A stretch of 64,000 nucleotides of DNA, taken from assembly GCF_000801315.1 (NCBI RefSeq), contig NZ_CP010054.1, positions 2,046,001 through 2,110,000 on the forward strand, in the 5' to 3' direction. The position numbers and the translations under genes were made by a program. Below are positions 11,501-20,900 of the stretch, piece after piece (position 1 is the first letter of the stretch; every line of letters begins with the position of its first letter). The notes beneath the pieces were generated by a model. It worked only from the letters and a program-made list of their open reading frames with translations, was not told where the DNA came from and did no database searches. The stretch comes from Hymenobacter sp. DG25B. GTDB lineage: Bacteria; Bacteroidota; Bacteroidia; Cytophagales; Hymenobacteraceae.

Positions 11501-12247
11501 GGGGGTGCCTATATTCTGGCGGTAGGCGGCGTAAAGCGTGCCCAAAACGGGCGGCAGCAGGTGGCGGGAAAGCGGCATGCGGCCCCCATATATACCATTG
11601 CTGATGATGGGCTGGTGCCCTACCAGCAGCACATTGGTGCCCTTGGTGTCAGAAAGAATATCCTGGAGCTGTTCCCGAAACTCTTCCCGGGTGAGGGTTT
11701 TGCATTCCGTGTCGGGGGCTTCGGGCCGGTCGTAGGGGTGCGTCCACCAGGGTGAGTTGATAGCCACCAGCCGCACCAGCGGGGCCACGTCAATTACCTC
11801 CGGGCCCGGACAGCCGCCGGTGGGTGCAAAGGCATTCTGCCCGGGCAGCTTGCTTTCAATGTATTTCTCCAGCCGCCGCACCCGCTTCAGGCCATCGGGG
11901 CCGGAATTGGCCCAGTCTTTATCACCGGGTATAAAGTAGAGCTTGCCGTTGGGCAGGCCACTCACCAGCGCAATCAGGGCATCGGCGCGGGCCGTTTGGT
12001 CAGAGGCGCTGTCCTGCTTACTGCCCATGCCGTCAGGGCCCACAATATCACCCAGATGAACCACAGTGAAGGGCCCGGTTTCCTGCTCCAGCGTGTGCCG
12101 CAGGGCCTGCAGATGTGCCGGGGAAGGAGCCGTAGTAGCCGTATTGCCCAGCAGATAAACTGTATGCGCCGGCGCCGGCGTTTGGGCATACAACGGAGCA
12201 CTTAAAAGCAGACCGGCCAGCAGCCAGAAAGAGGAGATTTTTCGCAT
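8531..12247 (-). CDS. Outer-membrane fusion: calcineurin-like phosphoesterase, kinase-like middle region, BamA-type barrel
   Basis: The 1238 residues start with a clear signal peptide (hydrophobic core LLAGLLLSAPLYA, then Q). Residues ~28-300 form a metallophosphoesterase-like domain with HLGDIVG, IPGDKDW, LLVGHQP and SSHEYSL in the usual order, with variant first and last motifs. The middle, ~400-720, contains ADFGKHEDNWKW (near residue 600) followed about 25 residues later by RDRDQAF. This pairing resembles the catalytic loop and metal loop of atypical kinases such as the PI-kinase, HipA and CotH groups; that reading is inference. From ~850 to the end it has alternating strands, aromatic residues and the final strand ALLQFGLGFNIDQ, typical of BamA/TamA-type barrels. 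The enzymatic part should face the periplasm or the surface. Substrate unknown. Confidence 0.85.
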   Translation of the reverse strand: MRKISSFWLLAGLLLSAPLYAQTPAPAHTVYLLGNTATTAPSPAHLQALRHTLEQETGPFTVVHLGDIVGPDGMGSKQDSASDQTARADALIALVSGLPNGKLYFIPGDKDWANSGPDGLKRVRRLEKYIESKLPGQNAFAPTGGCPGPEVIDVAPLVRLVAINSPWWTHPYDRPEAPDTECKTLTREEFREQLQDILSDTKGTNVLLVGHQPIISNGIYGGRMPLSRHLLPPVLGTLYAAYRQNIGTPRDMAYPAYQDFRREMLSTLRENPGVIYASSHEYSLQLNQVQSNYQLISGSFSESQYVGANAQALFNKAEQGFSKLQYFADGTVKTVFYTFGPTPETAREAYSTTVFQSVCTEPRLPKVPVNTFISPCPNAQQSVAAVKPDAPFQPTVTVAAGPEYKDGAGRQFFLGPLYRTTWAQPVQVPMLDLATEKGGLVPYGRGGGRQTTSLKLIAADSTEYVFRSVDKDVTKILPPELRKSIAGDVLRDITPTAHPYSALAISSLLDQTDILHARPRLFVLPDNQQLGPYREDYAGLLGTLEDDPWDPKPNTPGFGGADDIRRSFSFIRQLYKDHDSRVDAQALGRARAFDMLVADFGKHEDNWKWAGYKQDGITIYKPIPRDRDQAFTLWNGLLTWTANREWAVPSIEDFQGKFHDMESLNWPARHLDRFLLQSLTREQWQDIGHYLQEKITPAAIDQATAQFPAETQALSGQEINRKLKSRIQELPKALDEYYLMLAKRVDVVGSNKSEVFQVDRLPDGNVRVRMFDKAKGTDTPEGEPLFDRTFKRHETEEIDLYGLDDKDIFTVTGEAPKSILVRIIGGDGKDQITDTSHAQGLRTLTKVYDVPETQLQASTETDNRTSSKQSINRYDREAFEYDGYNPRATLIFNQSDGFGIGVGFDVVHQGFRKPGFKNLYGIDIQGSTNGNFQVALNSRYRYAIKKWDIGLRTEYGNYFQFYNFFGLGNNTMKNDGLYNDNFYKARYKGFTANAFTEHTFLHRSLVRFGPTYEQYTTNFAGNSYLGQLQQEPTSDTPTPNTAFQRLVGLNALVDLDFRDRKSYARHGVRLLARHDSYRQLNRSKSYFGLTQAFGEFYTTARIAIPVTLVVKGGGAKNYGSQDDIPFYKYALLGQRENLRGYVRNRFTGDASLYLNTELRLALGRSRNSILPFYYGLFGLYDRGRVYYKGSSPGGWHTGYGVGFYVAPVSEQLALSVSYQVSKEESALLQFGLGFNIDQ

Positions 12248-12285
12248 AGAGCGGGAAGTGAATGCTCACATACGTAGTTTCGGTG

Positions 12286-12293
12286 CAAAAGTA
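12286..12293 (-). promoter_or_regulatory. -7 element for the phosphoesterase/barrel gene (TACTTTTG)
   Basis: TACTTTTG on the reverse strand matches TAnnTTTG and lies 38 bases upstream of the ATG at 12247. Confidence 0.5.
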
Positions 12294-12421
12294 TTCACCC
12301 CATAATCCAGTTTATTTAGGCTGCCTGATTTTTATCGAATCCCTAAGCGAGAATCGGGCGGCGGTTCTGCGCAGGGAGGCCTCGGCGCCTTATAGCCGAC
12401 TTATGCCGGTGGGGCAGGGCG

Positions 12422-13114
12422 CTAGTGTTCTGCTAACAGCTGCGCGGCCAGCCGGGGCACGCCGGTGGTGGCCGGCTCGGTGATAAAATGCAGGTTGCGA
12501 CGCGCCGAAAGGGGTGGCTGATGCGGGTCAATGACGTAGAGCGGGCAGTTGGTAGGCGCGTAGTGAATCAGGTTGGCCGCCGGATACACTTGCAGGGAGG
12601 TGCCGATGACCACAAAAACGTCGGCGGTGGCGGCTTCTTCCATGGCGCGCTCCATGAGCGGTACGGCCTCGCCAAACCACACAATGTTGGGACGCAGCTG
12701 GGAGCCTTTCTCGCACAGCTCTCCCAACTCTATCTGGTCCGAAGTCATGGGGTAAACCAGTTCCTCATGCCGGGAGCTGCGGGACTCAAAGAGCTTGCCG
12801 TGCAGGTGAATAACGTGCGTTGAGCCGGCCCGCTCGTGCAGGTCGTCCACGTTCTGGGTAATGATAACTACCTCGTAGGCCTGCTCTAACTCGACTAGTG
12901 CTTGGTGGCCGGCATTGGGTTGGGCAGCCCGGGCAGCAGCGCGCCGCTGGTTGTAAAAATCAAGCACCAGCGCCGGGTTGCGCGCCCAGCCTTCCGGCGA
13001 GGCTACATCTTCTACGCGGTGCCCTTCCCACAGACCATCAGAACCCCGGAAAGTAGCCAGCCCACTTTCCGCCGAAATGCCTGCCCCGGTTAGCACCACC
13101 AATTTCTTTTTCAT
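12422..13114 (-). CDS. cobB: NAD-dependent protein deacylase, sirtuin (CobB/Sir2)
   Basis: The 230-residue protein is a compact class III sirtuin that removes acyl groups from lysine using NAD. It shows GAGISAESGLATFRG, TQNVDDLHERAG, the catalytic His in HLHGKLF, NIVWFGEAVP, and GTSLQVYPAANL. FYNQRR carries the Tyr and Arg that in SIRT5/CobB-type enzymes bind succinyl or malonyl groups, so desuccinylase activity is likely. The segment between HLHGKLF and the WFGE motif has only one Cys (CEKGSQLRP) instead of the four that bind structural zinc. Related Bacteroidota sirtuins share this loss. The gene stands alone, with no clear terminator. Confidence 0.92.
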   Translation of the reverse strand: MKKKLVVLTGAGISAESGLATFRGSDGLWEGHRVEDVASPEGWARNPALVLDFYNQRRAAARAAQPNAGHQALVELEQAYEVVIITQNVDDLHERAGSTHVIHLHGKLFESRSSRHEELVYPMTSDQIELGELCEKGSQLRPNIVWFGEAVPLMERAMEEAATADVFVVIGTSLQVYPAANLIHYAPTNCPLYVIDPHQPPLSARRNLHFITEPATTGVPRLAAQLLAEH

Positions 13115-13309
13115 AGTTATTTATTTGATTTTCAGCTTTTAAATAACTAGTAACAATACATAGTTTAGGAAAAGAGAAATTTATCCGGTTTCGCTCTAAA
13201 CATAAGGTGCGTTATACCCTGGGTCTTGGAATCGTGCCTGCCTGACCGCTACGCCTGGCTTGGTACTTTGCTGAGGGCAGCGTTTTATTTAGGCAACTGC
13301 AAGGAGCGT

Positions 13310-13732
13310 TCAGGAGGAAGGCAAAAGATTATCTAAACACAAGTGGTAGCGCTTCAACACAATTTGGCGCAAGTCCTCACAGAACTGCGTAACCGCGTTT
13401 CCCCATTCGGCTTGCTCGGCCGTACGATTTGCTTGCGTATCACCCCATGTGTAAGTCAAGCGGTAGTGGGTGCCCCCAGTCGGGGCTAGCAAAAGCATAG
13501 GTCCATAGTCTGGGTCGGAGCCATCCGGCATATATGACTGGGCCGGTTGATTGGACTTCCACCAACTGGAGAGCCATACTGCAAACTCCACTAACGGGAC
13601 TCCACCCTCCTCAAATACCACCTCTGGGCCTTGATGCAACCGCAGAGTCCCATCCAAGCGGTAGTAAGCACAAATTTCAGAATCCACCAGTTTGGCGGGA
13701 AGTTCATTGAGGGAAAACGAGAAGCGAAGCAT
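13310..13732 (-). CDS. Hypothetical protein, 140 residues
   Basis: I do not recognise a family. The frame runs from ATG at 13732 to a stop at 13310. The protein is soluble, without signal peptide or membrane helix, and is rich in aromatic residues (LSSWWKSNQPAQSY, LTYTWGD, EWGNAVTQF). Base composition is less GC-rich than in neighbouring genes, suggesting later acquisition. Small, Trp-rich, stand-alone soluble proteins of this size are common among immunity-like proteins of Bacteroidota, but nothing here proves that, and no toxin gene lies beside it. Confidence 0.65.
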   Translation of the reverse strand: MLRFSFSLNELPAKLVDSEICAYYRLDGTLRLHQGPEVVFEEGGVPLVEFAVWLSSWWKSNQPAQSYMPDGSDPDYGPMLLLAPTGGTHYRLTYTWGDTQANRTAEQAEWGNAVTQFCEDLRQIVLKRYHLCLDNLLPSS

Positions 13733-13805
13733 GTGCTTAAGGCGCGGGACAGAGAATTTGGAAATAACAGCTTGAGTGAAGGGTAGGCAGGCCCTTATCG
13801 GCCTA

Positions 13806-13925
13806 TTGCACCACCACTACTGTGCTGTTGCCCGGCTTGGCGCACGCGCTGCTGAACTGCTTGGCGGTGCGCCTCCTGCTCCGGCTGCGGGTTGATTTTC
13901 TTCACCAGCCGAATTGCTTTAACCT
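13806..13925 (-). pseudogene. Possible gene remnant (C-terminal-like stub)
   Basis: On the reverse strand a short coding-like stretch reads IRLVKKINPQPEQEAHRQA and continues to a stop near 13806, but it has no proper start. A TGA lies shortly upstream, and the only candidate start is a GTG at the second Val, which would give a 36-residue peptide. It has the look of the tail end of a lost gene. The evidence is weak. Confidence 0.25.
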
Positions 13926-13984
13926 GATAACTAAAAGTAAATCATTCTATTGATATAACCTGAAGGTAAAAATTAGTCAGCAAG

Positions 13985-14881
13985 CTACTCAAAGCGCCCC
14001 AGCTCATCCCGCCGGAACGTCCACTCTGGAGTGCTTACCTGGGGCGCGCGTGGGTCCAGCTCAAACCAGGCACCCAGTCCGGTTTCGTTCCATACATTTT
14101 CCAGCACGTGCATCTGTTGCGCGGGCATATAGCTTTGCGCCAGCAGGGCTACTTTGCGCCCGGTGCCGGGCTGCACGGCCACATCCAGCACCAGCACCGC
14201 ATGGCCCGGCGAGCCACCCCGAATTAGCACGTCGCCGGGCTGCACCTGGGCCAGGGGCATGGGCCGTAGCTCCCTGCTAAGGGAGAGAGTACCGGCATAG
14301 GTAAAAATCTGGTCGAGGTAGCGGCGCAGAACGGCGTGCGTGGGTTTCTCCACGGCCTTCGGCGCGGCTTGGGCGCTATTGCCGGCTATGCGGAATCCCG
14401 TGCCCGCATACCAGTCCTGAAACCGGATATCGTCGCCGCTGGTCAGATGAAAGTGCACCTGGTTGGGGTCCTGACTAAACTGATATTCAGCCCGCAGGCG
14501 GATTACGGCATCGGCGCATTGCTGCAGGTCGCGGGTGCCTACGTCGAGGTCCAGCACGGCGGCGTGCACATCCTGGCGGTCCTTGAGCTGGCCGTTGTAA
14601 AGTTTTACCGGACTACCGGCGGGTAGCAAAGGCAGGTGGCGCAGCCAGTGGCCGAAGGAGCCCGGCATCAACTCCACCCGCTGGTAGCCCCTGGGCGGAA
14701 GTATGCGGGCCGCTACGGTTTGCCGGGGGTTATAGCGGCCGGCCGCCAGCCACGGATAGGTATTTTGGGTGCCTTCGGTAATGTCAGGATGTGGCGAAGC
14801 AGTTGCGCCCGGTGTTTCGGATTCTGCTTTAGGGCTGGAGTAGCAAAGCAGCAGGATAAGGCACGGGAATGCAGTTTTCAT
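13985..14881 (-). CDS. DUF4846 domain-containing secreted protein
   Basis: The 298 residues begin with a signal peptide (MKTAFPCLILLLCYSSPKA). There is a nearby Cys in the hydrophobic stretch, but no good lipobox. The body matches DUF4846 as I know it: a PRGYQRVEL segment, GSFGHWLRHLPL, KLYNGQLKDRQDVHAAVLDLDVGTRDLQQCADAVIRLRAEY, FRIAG and the LSRELRPM - QPGDVLIRGGSPGHAVLVLD block. The last part looks like an NlpC/P60-type fold with a conserved His in GHAVLVLD, but no enzymatic function is established for the family. The location is the periplasm or outer surface. Confidence 0.85.
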   Translation of the reverse strand: MKTAFPCLILLLCYSSPKAESETPGATASPHPDITEGTQNTYPWLAAGRYNPRQTVAARILPPRGYQRVELMPGSFGHWLRHLPLLPAGSPVKLYNGQLKDRQDVHAAVLDLDVGTRDLQQCADAVIRLRAEYQFSQDPNQVHFHLTSGDDIRFQDWYAGTGFRIAGNSAQAAPKAVEKPTHAVLRRYLDQIFTYAGTLSLSRELRPMPLAQVQPGDVLIRGGSPGHAVLVLDVAVQPGTGRKVALLAQSYMPAQQMHVLENVWNETGLGAWFELDPRAPQVSTPEWTFRRDELGRFE

Positions 14882-14963
14882 GTAGTTAAAAACCTTAATT
14901 AGGGATAGGATAGAGTCAGCAATAACGGTATTTCGAGTAGGGTATTTTAGTCAGTAAAGCAAA

Positions 14964-15000
14964 AAAGAAGCCCCAGCTATTATAGCCGGGGCTTCTTATA
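14964..15000 (-). terminator. Terminator downstream of topA
   Basis: Read on the reverse strand, an AAGAAGCCCCGGCT / AGCTGGGGCTTCTT stem is followed by a T-run. It lies after topA and after the palindrome at 15011-15130. Confidence 0.8.
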
Positions 15001-15010
15001 AAAGCCTTCT

Positions 15011-15130
15011 TCAAATAGTATGTCATTCGGAGCTTGCGAAGGACCTTCTCAACGGAAAACAAGCCGTTGTTACGCGAGTCTTGCTGGAGTGACAAGATCC
15101 TTCGCAAGCTCCGGATGACACACTATTTGA
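15011..15130. repeat. Palindromic intergenic repeat (GTCATTCGGAGC type)
   Basis: Left arm 15011-15047 and right arm 15094-15130 are near-perfect inverted copies, both holding GTCATnCGGAGCTTGCGAAG and its complement. The arms are separated by a 46-base centre. The same core occurs at 43677-43778 and 50479-50583. Confidence 0.85.
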
Positions 15131-15138
15131 AGCTTAAC

Positions 15139-17601
15139 TTACTTCGCCTTACCAGTAGCTTTTTTAGCCGCCGGCTTCTTAGCCGCCGGTTTTTTGGCGG
15201 CGGGTTTCTTGGCGGCTGCCTTTTTCACTGGCGTATCGGTCTTCTCGCTGGCGGCCGGAGCGGCTTTCTTAGCAAAGCGGCCACCTTTGGCGGGCTTATC
15301 GGGCGTGGCATCGGCCAGTTCCAAGCAGCGTTCCAGCGTCAGGTCCGCGGGTTCTTCACCTTTCGGAATTTTTACGTTTTTCTTGCCCACCACAATGTAG
15401 GGGCCGAAGCGGCCATTGAGGACCTGCACGTCTTCGCGGCCGGGGAACTCCTTAATCAGGCGTTCCGCGTCGGTTTTGCGCTTGTTTTCGATGAGGGCTA
15501 CGGCCTCGTCGGCGGTGATGGTATGCGGGTCCTGCTCCTTGGTGAGGGAGTAGAACTTGCTGTCGTGGCGGATGTAGGGCCCGAAGCGGCCGAGGGCGGC
15601 CGTCATGTCCTTGTCCTCAAACTGACCCACGTTGCGCGGCAGCTTAAACAGCTCCAGGGCATCCTCCAGGGTAATATTCTCAATAAACTGGCCTTTGCGT
15701 AGGCTGGCGTACACGGCCTTTTCGCCTTCCGGGGCGCCTTCTTTGGGCTCAATCTGCACATAAGGACCAAAGCGGCCCAGGCGGGCCGTCAGCTTCTGGC
15801 CGGTTTCCGGGTGCAGTCCAATTTCGCGGGTGCTGCCCAGCGTGCTGCGCTCAATATCCTGGCCTCGCTCCACGGTTTCGTGGAAGGTGCCATAGAAGCC
15901 GGCAATCATCTTTTCCCACTGCTCGTGGCCGTTAGCTATCTGGTCAAATTCGTCTTCCACCTTGGCCGTAAACTTAAAGTCTACAATTACGGGGAAGTGC
16001 TCCACCAAAAAGTCATTTACCACCATAGCCGTATCCGTGGGGAACAGCTTGGCTTTGTCGGCCCCGTAGGTTTCGGTTTTCACCTCGGTTTTCACTGCGT
16101 CTCCCTCCAGCGTTAGCACATGGAACTTGCGCTCCTTGCCCTCCCGGGTGTCTTTTTCCACGTAGCCGCGCTTCTGAATGGTACTGATGGTAGGCGCATA
16201 GGTAGAAGGACGACCAATGCCCATTTCCTCCAGCTTTTTCACCAGCGAGGCTTCCGTATAGCGGGCGGCCGGCGAAGCGTAGCGCTCCGTAGCGCGCAAC
16301 TGCTGCAACGGCAGCACCTGGCCTACTGAAATAGGCGGTAAACCGCGGGAAAACGACGATTCGCCATCCTGCTCATCCTCGTCCTTCGACTCACTGTACG
16401 CCTTCAGAAAGCCCTCAAACGTAATGACTTCGCCGGTAGCCGTGAGCGTAACACCCGGCTGCGTGCTGATGCCTATGGTGGCTACAGTGCGTTCCACGGT
16501 GGCATCGGCCATCTGAGAAGCCATAGCCCGCTTGCGGATCAAATCATACAGGCGCTGCTCCGCTGAATCGGAGCCGGCCTTGGCCAGCGCAAAGTCCGTG
16601 GGGCGGATGGCTTCGTGGGCTTCCTGCGCGGAGGCTGATTTGGTCTTGAACTGGCGGGTGTGCGCGTATTCAGCCCCATAGGCCCGCGTAATTTCCTCCT
16701 TGGCCGCGGCTATGGCGTCCTGCGAGAGGTTCAGCGAGTCAGTACGCATGTAGCTGATTTTACCAGCTTCATACAGCTTCTGAGCCACACTCATGGTCTG
16801 CGCTACCGAGAAGCCCAGCTTGCGCGAGGCTTCCTGCTGCAGGGTAGAGGTGGTAAAGGGTGGCGCCGGGCTGCGTTTGCCCGGCTTCTTCTCTAGGTTC
16901 TCGATGCGGTAGGCGGCGCCAACGCAGCGCTCCAGGAAGGCCTCGGCCTCTTCGCGGGTTTTGTAGCGGGTGGGCAGTTCGGCCTCCAATACGGCACCCT
17001 GGCCGGCATCAAATTTGGCTACTACGCGGTAAGCCGAGGAGGTTTTGAACTGGTTGATTTCCCGTTCCCGCTCCACCACCAGGCGCACGGCCACGCTTTG
17101 CACGCGGCCGGCGGAGAGGCCGGCTTTCACCTTTTTCCAGAGCACCGGGCTCAGCTCAAAGCCTACCAGGCGGTCCAGCACGCGGCGGGCCTGCTGGGCA
17201 TTTACCAGGTTCAGGTCGATTTCCCGGGGGTTGGCAATGGCGTTGAGAATGGCGTTTTTCGTGATTTCACGGAATACGATGCGCTTGGTTTTGGCCTCGG
17301 TCAGGTTCAGCGTTTCGGAGAGGTGCCAGGAAATGGCCTCGCCCTCCCGGTCATCGTCACTCGCTAACCACACCATTTCGGCTTCCTTGGCTAGCTTTTT
17401 CAGCTGGGAAATGATTTCCCGCTTATCGGCCGAAACCACGTAGGTGGGCTTGAAGCCGTTGGCAATATCAATGGCATTATTATCCTTGGGCAGGTCGCGG
17501 ACGTGCCCAAAGCTGGATTTGACGATAAAGTCCTTGCCCAAGTACCCTTCAATGGTCTTGGCTTTGGCAGGAGACTCTACTATGACTAGGTTCTTAACCA
17601 T
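15139..17601 (-). CDS. topA: DNA topoisomerase I, with lysine-rich tail
   Basis: The type IA topoisomerase relaxes negative supercoils through a transient 5'-phosphotyrosine. The 820 residues show the TOPRIM start (VIVESPAKAKTIEGYLG), the acidic metal site ASDDDREGEAISWHL, and the active-site Tyr in ISYMRTDSLNLS near residue 285. The C-terminus has no zinc-finger Cys clusters; instead there are repeated TOPRIM-C modules with GRFGPYVQ, GRFGPYIRH and GRFGPYIVV. The last 50 residues are a histone H1-like tail built of repeated AAKKP units, which should bind DNA non-specifically and raise processivity. Such tails are seen in several GC-rich bacteria. The gene has its own terminator. Confidence 0.96.
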   Translation of the reverse strand: MVKNLVIVESPAKAKTIEGYLGKDFIVKSSFGHVRDLPKDNNAIDIANGFKPTYVVSADKREIISQLKKLAKEAEMVWLASDDDREGEAISWHLSETLNLTEAKTKRIVFREITKNAILNAIANPREIDLNLVNAQQARRVLDRLVGFELSPVLWKKVKAGLSAGRVQSVAVRLVVEREREINQFKTSSAYRVVAKFDAGQGAVLEAELPTRYKTREEAEAFLERCVGAAYRIENLEKKPGKRSPAPPFTTSTLQQEASRKLGFSVAQTMSVAQKLYEAGKISYMRTDSLNLSQDAIAAAKEEITRAYGAEYAHTRQFKTKSASAQEAHEAIRPTDFALAKAGSDSAEQRLYDLIRKRAMASQMADATVERTVATIGISTQPGVTLTATGEVITFEGFLKAYSESKDEDEQDGESSFSRGLPPISVGQVLPLQQLRATERYASPAARYTEASLVKKLEEMGIGRPSTYAPTISTIQKRGYVEKDTREGKERKFHVLTLEGDAVKTEVKTETYGADKAKLFPTDTAMVVNDFLVEHFPVIVDFKFTAKVEDEFDQIANGHEQWEKMIAGFYGTFHETVERGQDIERSTLGSTREIGLHPETGQKLTARLGRFGPYVQIEPKEGAPEGEKAVYASLRKGQFIENITLEDALELFKLPRNVGQFEDKDMTAALGRFGPYIRHDSKFYSLTKEQDPHTITADEAVALIENKRKTDAERLIKEFPGREDVQVLNGRFGPYIVVGKKNVKIPKGEEPADLTLERCLELADATPDKPAKGGRFAKKAAPAASEKTDTPVKKAAAKKPAAKKPAAKKPAAKKATGKAK

Positions 17602-17961
17602 ATGATCTAAAAGCAGGGCGGGTTGCAGGGCGGGTTTCAGTGGAGAAACGAGAAGCAGCGCAAAGGAGTTGAATTTTGCCGCAAAGATGCTGGAATATTC
17701 CGGTCTTATTTTTTAGGGCCTGTATAAACAGTATGGAATGGAATACGTGGGGTAGGGCGCACCCGGTTCTTAAACGCTGATAAATAGGGTAGAAGCCCCT
17801 AAAACAGATCCGTAGAAAAGAAAAAGCACGGGGTGGTTACAAATCAGCAGTAGAGTATTCCTTCTTAGTTGCTAACTTTGTCAGTACTGCACTTGGCTTT
17901 TAGCCGCACAGTATCCTTTGCATCGCCTATTTTATCTGGCTCGCTACCACCCGCTCCTATT
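17602..17961. other. Divergent promoter region of topA and the chemosensory operon
   Basis: This 360-base spacer separates the divergent starts of topA and the HAMP/MCP gene. It holds the TAACTTTG element at 17873-17880 for the rightward operon. A weaker element (CATCTTTG, near 17682 on the reverse strand) might serve topA. No gene is visible. Confidence 0.6.
17873..17880 (+). promoter_or_regulatory. -7 element for the chemosensory operon (TAACTTTG)
   Basis: TAACTTTG lies 81 bases before the chosen ATG at 17962. It overlaps the beginning of the longer frame that starts at 17869, which argues against that longer start. Confidence 0.55.
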
Positions 17962-20900
17962 ATGGCATCCGGCAAGAATTCACGTTCCACTTCTACTACG
18001 GCAAGCGCAGTAAAGCCTGCCGATGCTGACCAGGCGGCAACAGCTACCACCACCCGTCGGGGTGGCTCTGCTGCTTCCTCTGAACCTGCTTCTCAGCTTA
18101 GTACACCCGGAAGCAACAGTACCCGCAAGCGCGGGGTTGCCCGCGGCATTACCGATGAGCAGGACCCGGAGTACGTTAACGAGCAGCTGAACCGCGTGCT
18201 CTACGCCCTCGATGCCTTTAAGAAAGGGGACGTATCGGTACGCCTGACCAAGCAGAACGACGACATCTTCGCCGAAATTGCCGAAGCCTACAACTCCATG
18301 GTGGAGATGATTGGTGGGGTAGGAGGCGAAGTGTCGCGCATTTCCAAGGTGGCCGGGGTGGAAGGCAACCTGAAGGCGCGGGCCTCGGCGGAGAATGCCG
18401 CCGGTTTCTGGCGCGACATGATCAACAATATCAACGGCCTGGTGGATAGCATTGCCGTGCCGGTATTGGAAGTAGGCAAAGTACTGAAGAACATCAGCAA
18501 GGGTAATCTGGACGAGTCCTTCCAGATTCCGGTGTCGGGTGACTTTAAGGTGATGGCCGAAACCATCAACAAAACCATCGACAACCTGAACGTATTCGCG
18601 GGAGAAGTAACCCGCGTGGCGCAGGAAGTAGGTACGGAAGGAAAGCTGGGTGGCCAGGCCTCCGTACCAAACGTGGGTGGTATCTGGAAAGAGCTGACCG
18701 ACAACGTAAACAACATGGCCTCGAACCTGACCTCTCAGGTACGAGATATTGCCAACGTAGCCACCGCCGTAGCAAAGGGTGACCTCACCCAGAAGATTAC
18801 GGTAGATGTAAAGGGCGAGCTTCTCCAGCTGAAGCAGAACCTGAACCAGATGGTGGACTCGCTCAACCTCTTCGCCGGCGAGGTAACCCGTGTGGCGCAG
18901 GAGGTAGGTACCGAGGGTAAACTGGGCGGTCAGGCCAGCGTGCCTAACGTAGGCGGGGTTTGGAAAGACCTCACCGACAACGTAAACAACATGGCCTCCA
19001 ACCTGACGAGTCAGGTGCGGGACATTGCCAACGTAGCTACCGCCGTAGCAAAAGGCGACTTGTCGCAGAAAATCACCGTTGACGTAAAAGGCGAGCTGCT
19101 GCAGTTGAAGCAGAACCTGAACCAGATGGTGGACTCGCTGAACCTGTTTGCCGGCGAGGTAACTCGTGTGGCGCAGGAAGTAGGTACGGAAGGCCGCCTC
19201 GGTGGCCAGGCCGTGGTACCGAATGTAGGCGGCGTATGGAAAGAGCTGACCGACAACGTAAATAACATGGCCTCGAACCTGACCTCTCAGGTGCGAGATA
19301 TTGCCAACGTAGCTACTGCGGTAGCCCGTGGCGACCTAAGCCAGAAGATTACGGTAGATGTAAAAGGGGAGCTGCTGCAACTGAAGCAGAACCTGAACCA
19401 GATGGTGGACTCGCTCAACCTGTTTGCCGGCGAGGTAACTCGTGTGGCACTGGAAGTAGGCGCCGAAGGAAAACTGGGCGGTCAGGCATCGGTACCCAAC
19501 GTGGCCGGCGTTTGGAAGGAGCTGACGGACAATGTAAACTACATGGCCTCGAACTTAACGAGCCAGGTACGAGACATTGCCAACGTAGCAACCGCCGTAG
19601 CCCGCGGTGACTTGAGCCAGAAGATGACGGTGAACGTGAAGGGGGAAATCCTGGAGCTCAAGAATATCTTGAACCAGATGGTGGACTCCCTGAACATCTT
19701 CGCCGGCGAGGTAACCCGGGTGGCAAGAGAAGTAGGTACGGAAGGGAAGCTGGGCGGCCAGGCCAACGTGCCCCGCGTAGGTGGTACCTGGAAAGAGCTG
19801 ACGGACAACGTAAACACGATGGCCAGCAACCTGACTTCTCAGGTGCGGGACATTGCCAACGTAGCTACCGCGGTAGCAAAAGGTGACCTGACCCAGAAAA
19901 TCACGGTAGATGTAAAAGGCGAACTGCTGGATCTGAAGAACATTCTGAACCAGATGGTGGACTCCCTGAACATCTTCGCTGGGGAAGTAACCCGCGTGGC
20001 AAGGGAAGTAGGTACCGAGGGTATTCTGGGCGGTCAGGCCAATGTGCCGAACGTTTCGGGTACCTGGAAGGACCTCACGGACAATGTAAATACCATGGCC
20101 TCGAACTTAACGAGCCAGGTGCGGGACATTGCTAACGTGGCAACCGCGGTAGCCCGCGGTGACTTGTCGCAGAAAATCAAAGTAGACGTAAAAGGCGAGC
20201 TGCTGCAGTTGAAGGAAAACCTCAACCAGATGGTGGACTCCCTCAACACGTTCGGTGACGAAGTAACCCGCGTGGCCCGCGAAGTAGGCACCGAGGGGAA
20301 ACTGGGTGGCCAGGCCGTAGTACCTAACGTACGCGGAACCTGGAAAGACCTCACCGACAACGTAAACTTCATGGCGGCCTCGCTTACCTCTCAGGTGCGG
20401 GACATTGCCAACGTAACCACCGCGGTAGCCCGCGGCGACTTGAGCCAGAAAGTATCGGTAGATGTTAAAGGCGAGCTGCTCGACCTGAAAGACAACATCA
20501 ACCGAATGGTAGACTCCCTGAACATCTTCGCCGGCGAGGTAACCCGGGTGGCGCAGGAAGTAGGTACGGAAGGTCGCCTCGGTGGCCAGGCCAATGTGCC
20601 CAGCGTAAGCGGCGTTTGGAAAGACCTCACCGACAACGTAAACACCATGGCCTCCAACCTGACCACTCAGGTACGAGGCATTGTGAAAGTAGTAACGGCG
20701 GTATCTAAAGGTGACCTGACCCAGAAGCTGACCCTGGAGGCCAAAGGTGAAGTGGCTGAGCTGGCCGACACCATTAACCGAATGGTGGATGACCTGAACC
20801 GTCTGGCAGTAGAAGTTAGCCGCGTGGCCAAAGTGGCCGGTGTGGAAGGCAAACTAACGGAACGTGCCACGGTAGGCGGCGTATCTGGCAGCTGGAAAGA

